From JALOAT01 sp041685115 (GTDB lineage: Bacteria; Pseudomonadota; Gammaproteobacteria; Thiohalomonadales; Thiohalomonadaceae), in the NCBI GenBank assembly GCA_041685115.1, contig JAWLGK010000012.1:1-64000 (forward strand): DNA of 64,000 nucleotides. Direction: 5' to 3'. How positions within the stretch are numbered: the stretch's first letter is position 1; each line of letters starts with the position of its first letter. The notes beneath the pieces are model-generated. The model did no database searches. It saw only the letters and a program-made list of their open reading frames with translations, and was not told where the DNA came from. Position numbers and translations under genes: made by a program. Of the stretch, positions 37,774 through 45,412 are shown one piece after another.

Positions 37774-38913
37774 TCAGCGCAACTCGACCTTGTAGCGCAG
37801 CAACTGCTCCTGGGCCGTGTCCCCCTGCCGCAGCACGCCCAACTGCACGATCTCGCCGGGCTTGCGGCTGAGCATCGCCAGTTGCACATCGGTGGTGTTG
37901 GCCACGGACTCATCGTCAATTCGTACGATGCGGTCGTCCTGTTTCACGCCAGCTTCCTGCGCCGCGCTGCCTTCCGAAAAACCCTTGACCCGAACACCGG
38001 GGTCGGCATTCTCCATCAGCACGCCGAGCAATCCCTTGGGTGCCAGTTCCGCGCGCTCCGGGAGCACCACGAAGTCCGCCACCTCCGGCGAAACCACCTC
38101 CTGCGGGCCGTTGAGCACCACCGCGGAGGACACGTCCAGGCGCCGCTCGAGCCGCCGCGGAATGCCGTCGCGCCAGGCCACGTGCCCGGCCCCGGCCAGG
38201 ATCACCATACGCCGCGTGGGATGCTGTTTGAGGTAGTCCGCCGCGCGCGCCGCCATGCCTTCATCCCACAACAACTGCGTCTCCAGGAAGTGCTCGAAGT
38301 CGCCGCCCTCGCGCACCGGATGGGCGTCATAGAGTTTGCGCAGGCGCTGCCGGTAGCGTTCATCCCCACGGTCCATCTCGGGCAATTGCGCCCTTTCCGC
38401 GGCACCGAGCTTCGCCACACCGCCCTCCGCCACCTTGCGGGTCAGCTCCTTCGGCACATTGAGGGCGACGAGCGGGATGGCGTTGTCCCGTGCGTATTGC
38501 AAAATGGGCTGGTACAGGCGGTAGTCGAAGCCCCAGCGCTCCATATACTGCGTGCGCGCCAGCATGGTGCGCTCGTCGATCTTGCCGGCCACGAACGCGT
38601 CGAGGTGCTCCTGAAAGGGTTGCTGGAAGAACTCCAGCCCGACGGCGATGTCGCCATGCTCCACATGCAGGGCGCGGATGATGGCCAGTTGCACCAGGTG
38701 ATGGCTGTACTGGTCGTGGCTCTCGCCCACGAACACCACGCGCTTGTCGAGCAGCGACGGCATCAGCTGTTCCAGCGTGGGCAGTGCACGCAGGTCGACG
38801 GCGCGCGCGCCCAGGACCTCGGCGTGGCACGGCAGTGCCGTCAGTGCGACTAACATTAGGCCCAGGCAGACGACCGGGAGACGAAGCATTCGGTTGCGCG
38901 GTGGATTGTCCAT
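37774..38913 (-). CDS. ChaN-family haem-binding-like protein with C-terminal PDZ domain
   Basis: The 379-residue protein has an N-terminal signal peptide (hydrophobic run about residues 10-27, cleavage after PCHA), a ChaN/DUF399 domain (about 45-265: VVFVGESHDQYSHH, GLEFFQQPFQ, VILAGAGHVAWRDGIP) and a PDZ domain (about 290-375: GVRVKGFSEGSAAQEAGVKQDDRIVRID). ChaN proteins bind haem or iron at the envelope. The Cys of LPCHA is preceded by Pro, so it is not a good lipobox. The start at 38913 has AGGA upstream; ATG at 38889 is an alternative closer to the signal peptide. It is divergent from the peptidase gene with overlapping start codons. Confidence 0.85.
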   Translation of the reverse strand: MDNPPRNRMLRLPVVCLGLMLVALTALPCHAEVLGARAVDLRALPTLEQLMPSLLDKRVVFVGESHDQYSHHLVQLAIIRALHVEHGDIAVGLEFFQQPFQEHLDAFVAGKIDERTMLARTQYMERWGFDYRLYQPILQYARDNAIPLVALNVPKELTRKVAEGGVAKLGAAERAQLPEMDRGDERYRQRLRKLYDAHPVREGGDFEHFLETQLLWDEGMAARAADYLKQHPTRRMVILAGAGHVAWRDGIPRRLERRLDVSSAVVLNGPQEVVSPEVADFVVLPERAELAPKGLLGVLMENADPGVRVKGFSEGSAAQEAGVKQDDRIVRIDDESVANTTDVQLAMLSRKPGEIVQLGVLRQGDTAQEQLLRYKVELR

Positions 38914-41005
38914 GCCCTCGATCCTATCCAAAAACGATTCGCTGCGTTCGCGCCTGCTGGCGCTGTGTCTGATACTCCTGCCCGTCGCTGCTCCGGCAGC
39001 GCCGCTGCTGCATCATGCCCTCAGTGTGGAACTGGACCCGCCGCGCCGTGCCCTGCGCGTCACCGATCGGCTGAGCTGGCCCACACCGCCGCAGCAGCCC
39101 TTGGAATTCATCCTGCACGCAGGGCTCGCGCCGCGGGTGGACGGCGCCGCCCGCATCGTCCGGCTGGACGGCGGCAGCCACGCCGTACCCGTTGAGCGTT
39201 ATCGCCTGGAACTTCCCGCCGGTGCCCGCGCGGTCACCCTCCATTATGGCGGGGTGATCCACCACCCGCTCGCCGACCATGGCGAAGGGCCGGGCCAGGG
39301 CCGCCAGGTGACGCCGGGCCTCATCGGGCCCGAGGGCGTGGTGCTCGGCGCCGCCAGCGCCTGGTATCCCTGGTTCGCCGCAGAGCCGCGCCACAGCTTC
39401 GAGCTCAGCGTGCAACTGCCACCGGGCTGGGAGGCGGTGAGCCAGGGCGCTCGCGATCAGGCCGACGGCCAGGTGCGCTGGCGAGAAGACACGCCGCAGG
39501 AGGAGATCCATCTCATCGCCGGGCCGTTCACGGTCTACCGCCGCGGCACGCGCCCCGAGGCCATGGTGTACCTGCGCAAGCCCGACGCGGCGCTGGCCGA
39601 ACGCTACCTCGCCGCCACCACCCGCTATCTCACCCTCTACGGCGAACTGCTCGGCGCCTATCCCTACGCCAAGTTCGCCTTGGTGGAGAATTTCTGGGAA
39701 ACCGGCTACGGCATGCCCTCGTTCACCCTGCTCGGCCCGCGTGTCATCCGCCTGCCGTTTCTCCTGGAAAGTTCCTACCCGCACGAGATCCTCCACAACT
39801 GGTGGGGCAACGGCGTGTACATCGACGCCGCGCAGGGCAACTGGGCCGAAGGGCTCACCGCCTATCTGGCCGATCACCTGTTGCAGGAACAGGCCGGCCG
39901 CGGCAGCGCCTACCGACGCGACCAGTTGCAGGCGTACGCCGCCTATGTGTCCGAGGCACGCGATCTCCCCCTCACTAAATTTCGTGAGCGCCACAGCGGC
40001 GCCAGCCAGGCCATCGGTTACGGCAAGGCGCTGATGTTCTATCACATGCTGCGCCGCGAGCTGGGCGATGAGGTCTTCCTGGCAGGCCTGCGCCGCTTCT
40101 ACCGCGACGCGCGCTTCCGTCCAGCGCGCGTGGACGACCTGCGGGTCGCCTTCGAGGCCGAGAGCCGCGGCGATCTGCGCGCGCTCTTCGACCAGTGGTT
40201 CGGCCGCACCGGTGCGCCGCGGCTCGAGCTCGCCGGCGTGGCTGCGGGCCCCGACCATTTGACCCTCACCCTGACGCAGGCCCAGCCAGAGCCGCCGTTT
40301 CGGCTGCGCGTACCCGTGTTCGTGCAACTCACGGACGGGCGCTGGCTGCGGTATGCGCTGGCCATGGACCGCACACGCGTCACCAATCGGCTGGCCCTGC
40401 CTGCCGCACCCGCCTGCGTGGCGGTCGATCCCCACTTCGATCTGTTCCGGCACCTGCTGCCGGGCGAGCAACCGGCGTCCATCAGCGCCGTACTGGGTGC
40501 AGAGCGTCCGTTGATCCTGCTCCCCGCCCAGGCCCCCGCGCCGCTGTACCGCGCCTGGCGTGAACTGGCGACGGCCTGGCGCGTCGGACCGCATGGCGCC
40601 GAGATCCGCAACGACGGGGAATTCGCCACGCTTCCCGCCGGGCGCCCCGTGCTGCTGCTCGGTTGGCAAAATCGCCACAGGAACGCCCTGCCGCTAATCG
40701 CAGACGAACCGGTGGAACAGTTGATGCTGGATGGCCGATCCTGGCCGCGCGCCGGCCATGGTTTCGTGATGACCACGCAGCATGACGGCCGCGTGCTTGC
40801 CTGGGTCGGTACCGACAGTCCGGCCGCCGTCCCCGCCCTGGCGCGCAAGATCCCCCACTACGGCAAGTACAGCTATCTGGTCTTCGAGGGCGACGCCAGC
40901 GACAACCGTGCGAAGGGCCAGTGGCCCGTGCAGGATTCGCCGCTCACGCATCGCTTCGGCGCCGCTGCTTGCACGCCGCCAAGCCCGCCACCGCTCACCC
41001 GCTGA
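38912..41005 (+). CDS. Secreted M1-like (gluzincin) metallopeptidase
   Basis: The 697-residue protein has a signal peptide (hydrophobic run RLLALCLILLPVAAPAAP) and an M1-aminopeptidase-like layout: a beta-rich N-terminal half, then the zinc motif HEILH at residues 291-295 with the third ligand Glu in NWAEGLTAY at 313. GYGMPSFTLLG stands where the exopeptidase GAMEN loop normally is; the Glu of that loop is absent, so aminopeptidase action is uncertain. The HExxH to Glu spacing is 17 rather than the usual 18. A C-terminal domain of about 200 residues follows. It is periplasmic or exported. Confidence 0.83.
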   Translation: MPSILSKNDSLRSRLLALCLILLPVAAPAAPLLHHALSVELDPPRRALRVTDRLSWPTPPQQPLEFILHAGLAPRVDGAARIVRLDGGSHAVPVERYRLELPAGARAVTLHYGGVIHHPLADHGEGPGQGRQVTPGLIGPEGVVLGAASAWYPWFAAEPRHSFELSVQLPPGWEAVSQGARDQADGQVRWREDTPQEEIHLIAGPFTVYRRGTRPEAMVYLRKPDAALAERYLAATTRYLTLYGELLGAYPYAKFALVENFWETGYGMPSFTLLGPRVIRLPFLLESSYPHEILHNWWGNGVYIDAAQGNWAEGLTAYLADHLLQEQAGRGSAYRRDQLQAYAAYVSEARDLPLTKFRERHSGASQAIGYGKALMFYHMLRRELGDEVFLAGLRRFYRDARFRPARVDDLRVAFEAESRGDLRALFDQWFGRTGAPRLELAGVAAGPDHLTLTLTQAQPEPPFRLRVPVFVQLTDGRWLRYALAMDRTRVTNRLALPAAPACVAVDPHFDLFRHLLPGEQPASISAVLGAERPLILLPAQAPAPLYRAWRELATAWRVGPHGAEIRNDGEFATLPAGRPVLLLGWQNRHRNALPLIADEPVEQLMLDGRSWPRAGHGFVMTTQHDGRVLAWVGTDSPAAVPALARKIPHYGKYSYLVFEGDASDNRAKGQWPVQDSPLTHRFGAAACTPPSPPPLTR

Positions 41006-41383
41006 GACTGCGTTCGTCGAAGACGGAATCCATGAAACGCACTGGACCCTGGCTTGCGCCGGGGTGACGACAAACCCGCGCCTCCTCCCTCATCCCTCAC
41101 CAAAAACACTAATTCGAACTCTCGCCATCCATTGCGCCACCACGACTGATGGTTCGTTCACATTCCCTGCGCCGCTGAACCGCTAAAAAGCGCGGGTGCT
41201 CGTCGCCGTGCCTGTCTACGACGATGCTCCGGGCCGACACGCTCCAACGCTCCGATGCGGAGCCACGACGTGCCGGAACCCACATGGATCCTGCGCACCG
41301 CCTGCCGAAACGAGGTGGCGTCGGTGCCCGGCATGGACAGGTGGTGAAGAGACGCAGTCGACCGCGGCGCGTCATGAGGCAAC
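41006..41383. other. Intergenic region upstream of the chemotaxis operon
   Basis: The 378-bp gap shows no supported gene. A short hairpin CCTGGCTTGCGCCGGGG (41047-41063) resembles common proteobacterial intergenic palindromes. The che operon promoter probably lies here, but no convincing sigma-70 or sigma-28 pair was found. Confidence 0.5.
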
Positions 41384-42466
41384 ATGCCAACCGGTGTAAC
41401 CCTGCCCGTCGTTGTCGTCATCGCGCTGGCCTTGGTCGGCGTGGCGTGGTTCGTCCGTCGCAGCTCACGGCGCGCCAGTCTTCCCGGACACGACGCGCGG
41501 CCGGCGCAGCCGCCCTCACCCTCTCACGAAAATTCCGAACTCACCACCTTGAGCGAGCAGGTCTTTCCTATCTGGGCTCGGCAACTGACCACCGCCAAGG
41601 AACAGACCGAAACGGCCGTCACGTCCCTCGCCGCGCGTTTCGCCGGACTGGTGGAAAAGCTCGAGGCCGCCGTCGCCGCTTCGCAGTCCGCCGCCATGAC
41701 GGATGCGCCCGACAGCGCCGGCTCGGTCGCGGGCGCCTTCAGCGAAAGCCGTGAAGCGCTCACCGGTGTGGTGGCCGCCCTCGAGGCAGTGCTGGCATCG
41801 CGCAGCGCCATGGTGAACGCAGTGCGCGAACTGGCCGACTATGCCAGCGCCTTGAAATCCATGGCCGACCAGGTGGCCAAGATCGCCTCCCAGACCAACC
41901 TGCTGGCCCTCAATGCCTCCATCGAAGCGGCGCGCGCCGGCGAGGCCGGCCGCGGCTTCGCCGTGGTCGCCGGCGAGGTACGCCTGCTCTCGGCACAATC
42001 CGGCGAGACGGGCCGCCAGATCGCGGACACGGTGGACAGCATCAACAAGGCCATGGCCGAGGCGCTGGAGCGCACCGTCAACGCCGCCGAACACGACGCC
42101 GAACACGTCACCGCCGCGGAACACACCATCGCCGATGTGCTTGCCCGGCTGGAAACCATGGTCTCTGGCATCTCCAACTCCGCCGATATCCTGCGACACG
42201 AAAGCGAGGGTATACGTCTGGAAATCGCTGACATTTTGGTGTCGCTCCAGTTCCAGGATCGAGTCTCGCAGATCGTCTCGCCCATCATCGTCGCTATGCG
42301 CCAGATCACCGAACAGATCCATGCGGCCGGTGAGAATCACCCGGAATTGGACAGGGACGTACTGCTCGCGGAACTGCTGCGCAGTTACACCACCCAGGAA
42401 CAGCGCGACGACCACTTCGATACCGCGCCTGCAAAAGCCGAAACAAGCGAGATCACCTTTTTCTGA
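41384..42466 (+). CDS. Membrane-anchored methyl-accepting chemotaxis-type protein without sensor domain
   Basis: The 360-residue protein has one N-terminal transmembrane helix (about residues 7-25) followed by RRSSRR and a coiled-coil MCP signalling region. The hairpin tip is recognisable: KIASQTNLLALNASIEAARAGEAGRGFAVVAGEVR (in short blocks SQTNLLALNASIEAARAG). No periplasmic domain or HAMP is seen. TGAGGC precedes the ATG. It is first in the che operon, 9 bp from cheY, and may act as a signalling or scaffold component. Confidence 0.85.
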   Translation: MPTGVTLPVVVVIALALVGVAWFVRRSSRRASLPGHDARPAQPPSPSHENSELTTLSEQVFPIWARQLTTAKEQTETAVTSLAARFAGLVEKLEAAVAASQSAAMTDAPDSAGSVAGAFSESREALTGVVAALEAVLASRSAMVNAVRELADYASALKSMADQVAKIASQTNLLALNASIEAARAGEAGRGFAVVAGEVRLLSAQSGETGRQIADTVDSINKAMAEALERTVNAAEHDAEHVTAAEHTIADVLARLETMVSGISNSADILRHESEGIRLEIADILVSLQFQDRVSQIVSPIIVAMRQITEQIHAAGENHPELDRDVLLAELLRSYTTQEQRDDHFDTAPAKAETSEITFF

Positions 42467-42475
42467 GGACCCGCC

Positions 42476-42844
42476 ATGGCCAAGACCATCATGATCGTCG
42501 ACGACTCCGCCTCCCTGCGGCAGGTCGTTGCCATCGCACTAAAAGGCGCGGGCTATGACGTCATCGAGGCCTGTGACGGCAAGGATGCCCTCGGCAAGAT
42601 GACCGGGCAGAAGATCCACCTGATCATCAGCGACGTGAACATGCCGAACATGGACGGCATCACCCTGGTGAAGGAGGTGAAGGCCAATGCCAGCTACAGG
42701 TTCACGCCCATCATCATGCTCACCACCGAGAGCCAGGACAGCAAAAAGCAGGAAGGCCAGGCCGCCGGCGCGAAGGCCTGGGTGGTGAAGCCATTCAAAC
42801 CCGAACAAATGCTCGATGCCGTCTCCAAGCTGATCCTGCCCTGA
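42476..42844 (+). CDS. cheY: CheY response regulator
   Basis: The 122-residue single receiver domain has MIVDDSAS with the acidic pair, the phosphoacceptor Asp53 in IISDVNMPNMDG, the switch Thr in MLTTES, and the conserved Lys in VVKPFKPEQ. It would carry the signal from CheA to the flagellar motor or act as a phosphate sink. It lies between an MCP-type gene and the STAS gene in the operon. No CheZ phosphatase gene is in the operon. Confidence 0.95.
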   Translation: MAKTIMIVDDSASLRQVVAIALKGAGYDVIEACDGKDALGKMTGQKIHLIISDVNMPNMDGITLVKEVKANASYRFTPIIMLTTESQDSKKQEGQAAGAKAWVVKPFKPEQMLDAVSKLILP

Positions 42845-42861
42845 GCCCCAAGGCCTTGCCC

Positions 42862-43176
42862 ATGCCCCTGTACAGTGACACACACGATGGACGTTGCGAC
42901 GCACGCGTTACTGGTGAACTGAGCATTTACACGGTGTCGGCCGTGAAGGACGACATGGCAGCGCTGCTGGAGGCCCGGGCACCGGTCGAGCTCAGCCTCG
43001 ATGACGTGACGGAATTCGACAGCGCCGGTGTGCAGCTCCTTCTGTGGCTGCAACGTGAGTTGGTGGCCCGTGGCTGGTCGCTGCACATCCCGTCGGCCAG
43101 CGCGCCGGTAAGAGATGCGCTCCTGCTGCTCGGCCTGGCCGAGGCCACCGGCTACGCCACCTCTTCAGCGTTCTGA
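42862..43176 (+). CDS. STAS-domain protein
   Basis: The 104-residue protein matches the STAS/anti-sigma-factor antagonist fold: VTGELSIYTVSAVKDDM, the LDDVTEFDSAGVQLLLWL segment with the usual phosphorylatable Ser in DSAG, and a C-terminal amphipathic helix. Small STAS proteins of this kind occur in che operons of other proteobacteria. The ATG at 42862 is chosen over the TTG at 42856. Its partner is unknown; interaction with CheA or a phosphatase is speculative. Confidence 0.85.
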   Translation: MPLYSDTHDGRCDARVTGELSIYTVSAVKDDMAALLEARAPVELSLDDVTEFDSAGVQLLLWLQRELVARGWSLHIPSASAPVRDALLLLGLAEATGYATSSAF

Positions 43177-43188
43177 CAGGGAACCCAC

Positions 43189-45369
43189 ATGTCCATCGAT
43201 CTCGACCAAGCCCTGGCTACCTTCCTGGCGGAGAGCCGTGACCTGCTGCGCGACATGGAAGACGGCCTGTTGCGCCTCGAACAGCAGCCCGACGACGACG
43301 AGACCCTGAATGCAGTATTCCGCGCCGCGCACACCATCAAAGGTTCCGCGGGCCTGTTCGGCCTCGATGGCATGGTGCAGTTCACCCACGTGGTGGAAAA
43401 CACCCTGGACCGCATCCGTGCCGGTACGCTCGGCATCAGCGCCGACCTCATCGCCGTGTTACTGCAATGCGGCGACCACATCGGCGTGCTGGTGGACCAT
43501 GTGGCCGCGCAAGGCTGCGAAACCAACGACCCGGGCGTGGTGCAGTCCGGCGGGCGATTGACAGAAACGCTCCTCACGTGTCTCGGCGAACCGCCGCCTA
43601 CCGCCGCTGCGGTGACTCAGGCGCCGCCTGCCGCCGACTCTGTGGGCGTGACGTCTGGCCACTGGCACATTTCACTGCGCTTTGGCTCCAATGCATTGCG
43701 CAACGGTCTCGATCCGCTGTCCTTCATCCGCTATCTGTCCACTGTCGGCGTTCTTACCTCCGTCAACACCCTGTTCGACGCTATCCCCCGTGGTGCGGAG
43801 ATGGACCCGGAGACGTGTTATCTGGGCTTCGAGATCGGACTCGACTCAGCGGCAGACAAGCAGACCATCGAGAACGTATTCGAGTTTCTTCACGACGACT
43901 GCCGCATCCGCATCCTGGCCCCCCATTGCAACATCGCCGATTACATCGCCCTCATCCAGGAATCCGGTAACGACGAGAAATTCCTCGGCGACATGCTCGT
44001 GGCGAGCGGGGCCCTCACCCGGCGTGAGCTGGAGGAGGGTCTGCGCATCCAGCATCAGGAATCCGCTGCCGCATCCGGCGTCGGCCGCAAGATCGGCGAG
44101 ATCCTGGTGGAGCAACAGGCGGTGCCGCAACCGGTGGTCGAGGCAGCGCTGGACAAGCAACGTCAGGCCCGCGACGAACAGGCCAAAGAACGGGGCTCCA
44201 TTCGCGTTCAGGCCGACAAGCTCGACCGCTTGATCAACCTGGTCGGCGAACTGGTCATCGCGGGCTCGGGTGCCAGCCTGCTGGCGCAGCAGTCTGGCGT
44301 CGCGGCGCTGCACGAACCGCTGTCGGCCATGAGCCGGCTCGTGGAGGAGATCCGCGATGGCGCACTGCGCCTGCGCATGGTCGAGATCGGCGAGACCTTC
44401 CATCGCTTTCACCGCGTGGTACGCGACGTGGGGCGTGAGCTTGGCAAGGCCATCGAGCTCAGCATCAGCGGGGCCGAAACCGAGTTGGACAAGGGCCTGG
44501 TGGAAAAGATCGGCGATCCGTTGATGCACCTGGTGAGAAACGCCATCGATCACGGCATCGAATCATCGGAGGAGCGCGCCGCGCGCGGCAAACCGCCACG
44601 GGGCCGGGTATCCCTCAACGCCTATCACGAGTCCGGCAGCATCGTGATCGAAGTGGCCGATGATGGCGGCGGCCTGCGGTGTGACCGGATCCGCGCACGT
44701 GCCTGCGAGCGCGGGCTCATTCAACCCGATCAGGAGCTGAGCGCCCAGGAGATCTACCAGCTGATCTTCGAGCCCGGCTTCTCCACGGCGGACGCCGTCA
44801 CCAACCTTTCCGGCCGCGGCGTTGGCATGGACGTGGTTCGCCGCAATATCGAGTCCCTGCAGGGCACGGCAGAAGTGGAGAGCGAGCAAGGCGTCGGTAC
44901 CACGGTGCGCATCCGCCTGCCGCTGACCCTCGCCATCATCGACGGATTTCTGGTGGGAGTCGGCAGCAATGCCTACGTCGTCCCACTCGAAATGGTGCAA
45001 GAGTGCGTGGAGCTGTCCGCCGCCGAGCAGGCCTCCGGATACATCAATTTGCGCGGTGACGTGCTGCCACTTCTAAGACTTGGCGAACACTTCGCCGTCG
45101 GCGCCCATGAGGTACACCGCCAGAGCATCGTGGTGGTGGCCAGCGGTGGTCAGAAGGCCGGTTTCGCCGTGGACGAGCTGTTGGGCGAGTTCCAGACCGT
45201 CATCAAACCCCTCGGCAGGGTATTTCAGAATCTCAAGGGCATCAGTGGGTCCACCATCCTCGGCAGCGGCGAGGTGGCGTTGATTCTCGATGTGCCGGGG
45301 CTGATCCAGCACGTGGCGGCCCACCGGCCGCGACCGGGGCACAAGGTTTTATCGGAGGTTGTTCATTAG
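43189..45369 (+). CDS. cheA: Chemotaxis histidine kinase CheA
   Basis: The 726-residue kinase has an HPt domain with His48 (FRAAHTIKGSAGLFG), a middle domain (about residues 160-255) likely serving response-regulator binding, a linker, a dimerisation segment (about 335-400: ERGSIRVQADKLDRLINLVGELV), the HATPase domain (N box HLVRNAIDHGIESSEER, G1 VADDGGGL, G2 GRGVGMDVVRRNI) and a C-terminal CheW-like domain (about 580-715). All catalytic motifs are intact, so it should autophosphorylate and pass phosphate to CheY and CheB. Confidence 0.96.
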   Translation: MSIDLDQALATFLAESRDLLRDMEDGLLRLEQQPDDDETLNAVFRAAHTIKGSAGLFGLDGMVQFTHVVENTLDRIRAGTLGISADLIAVLLQCGDHIGVLVDHVAAQGCETNDPGVVQSGGRLTETLLTCLGEPPPTAAAVTQAPPAADSVGVTSGHWHISLRFGSNALRNGLDPLSFIRYLSTVGVLTSVNTLFDAIPRGAEMDPETCYLGFEIGLDSAADKQTIENVFEFLHDDCRIRILAPHCNIADYIALIQESGNDEKFLGDMLVASGALTRRELEEGLRIQHQESAAASGVGRKIGEILVEQQAVPQPVVEAALDKQRQARDEQAKERGSIRVQADKLDRLINLVGELVIAGSGASLLAQQSGVAALHEPLSAMSRLVEEIRDGALRLRMVEIGETFHRFHRVVRDVGRELGKAIELSISGAETELDKGLVEKIGDPLMHLVRNAIDHGIESSEERAARGKPPRGRVSLNAYHESGSIVIEVADDGGGLRCDRIRARACERGLIQPDQELSAQEIYQLIFEPGFSTADAVTNLSGRGVGMDVVRRNIESLQGTAEVESEQGVGTTVRIRLPLTLAIIDGFLVGVGSNAYVVPLEMVQECVELSAAEQASGYINLRGDVLPLLRLGEHFAVGAHEVHRQSIVVVASGGQKAGFAVDELLGEFQTVIKPLGRVFQNLKGISGSTILGSGEVALILDVPGLIQHVAAHRPRPGHKVLSEVVH

Positions 45370-45412
45370 TGAAGGAGCGGTTCCGTCAATTGTGTGACAT
45401 GAGGACTGTTCG

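Noticed and set aside
41185..41215. Sigma-28 promoter upstream of the che operon (TAAA ... GCCG)
   Set aside because: Spacing and -10 half do not match the consensus GCCGATAA, so it is not supported.
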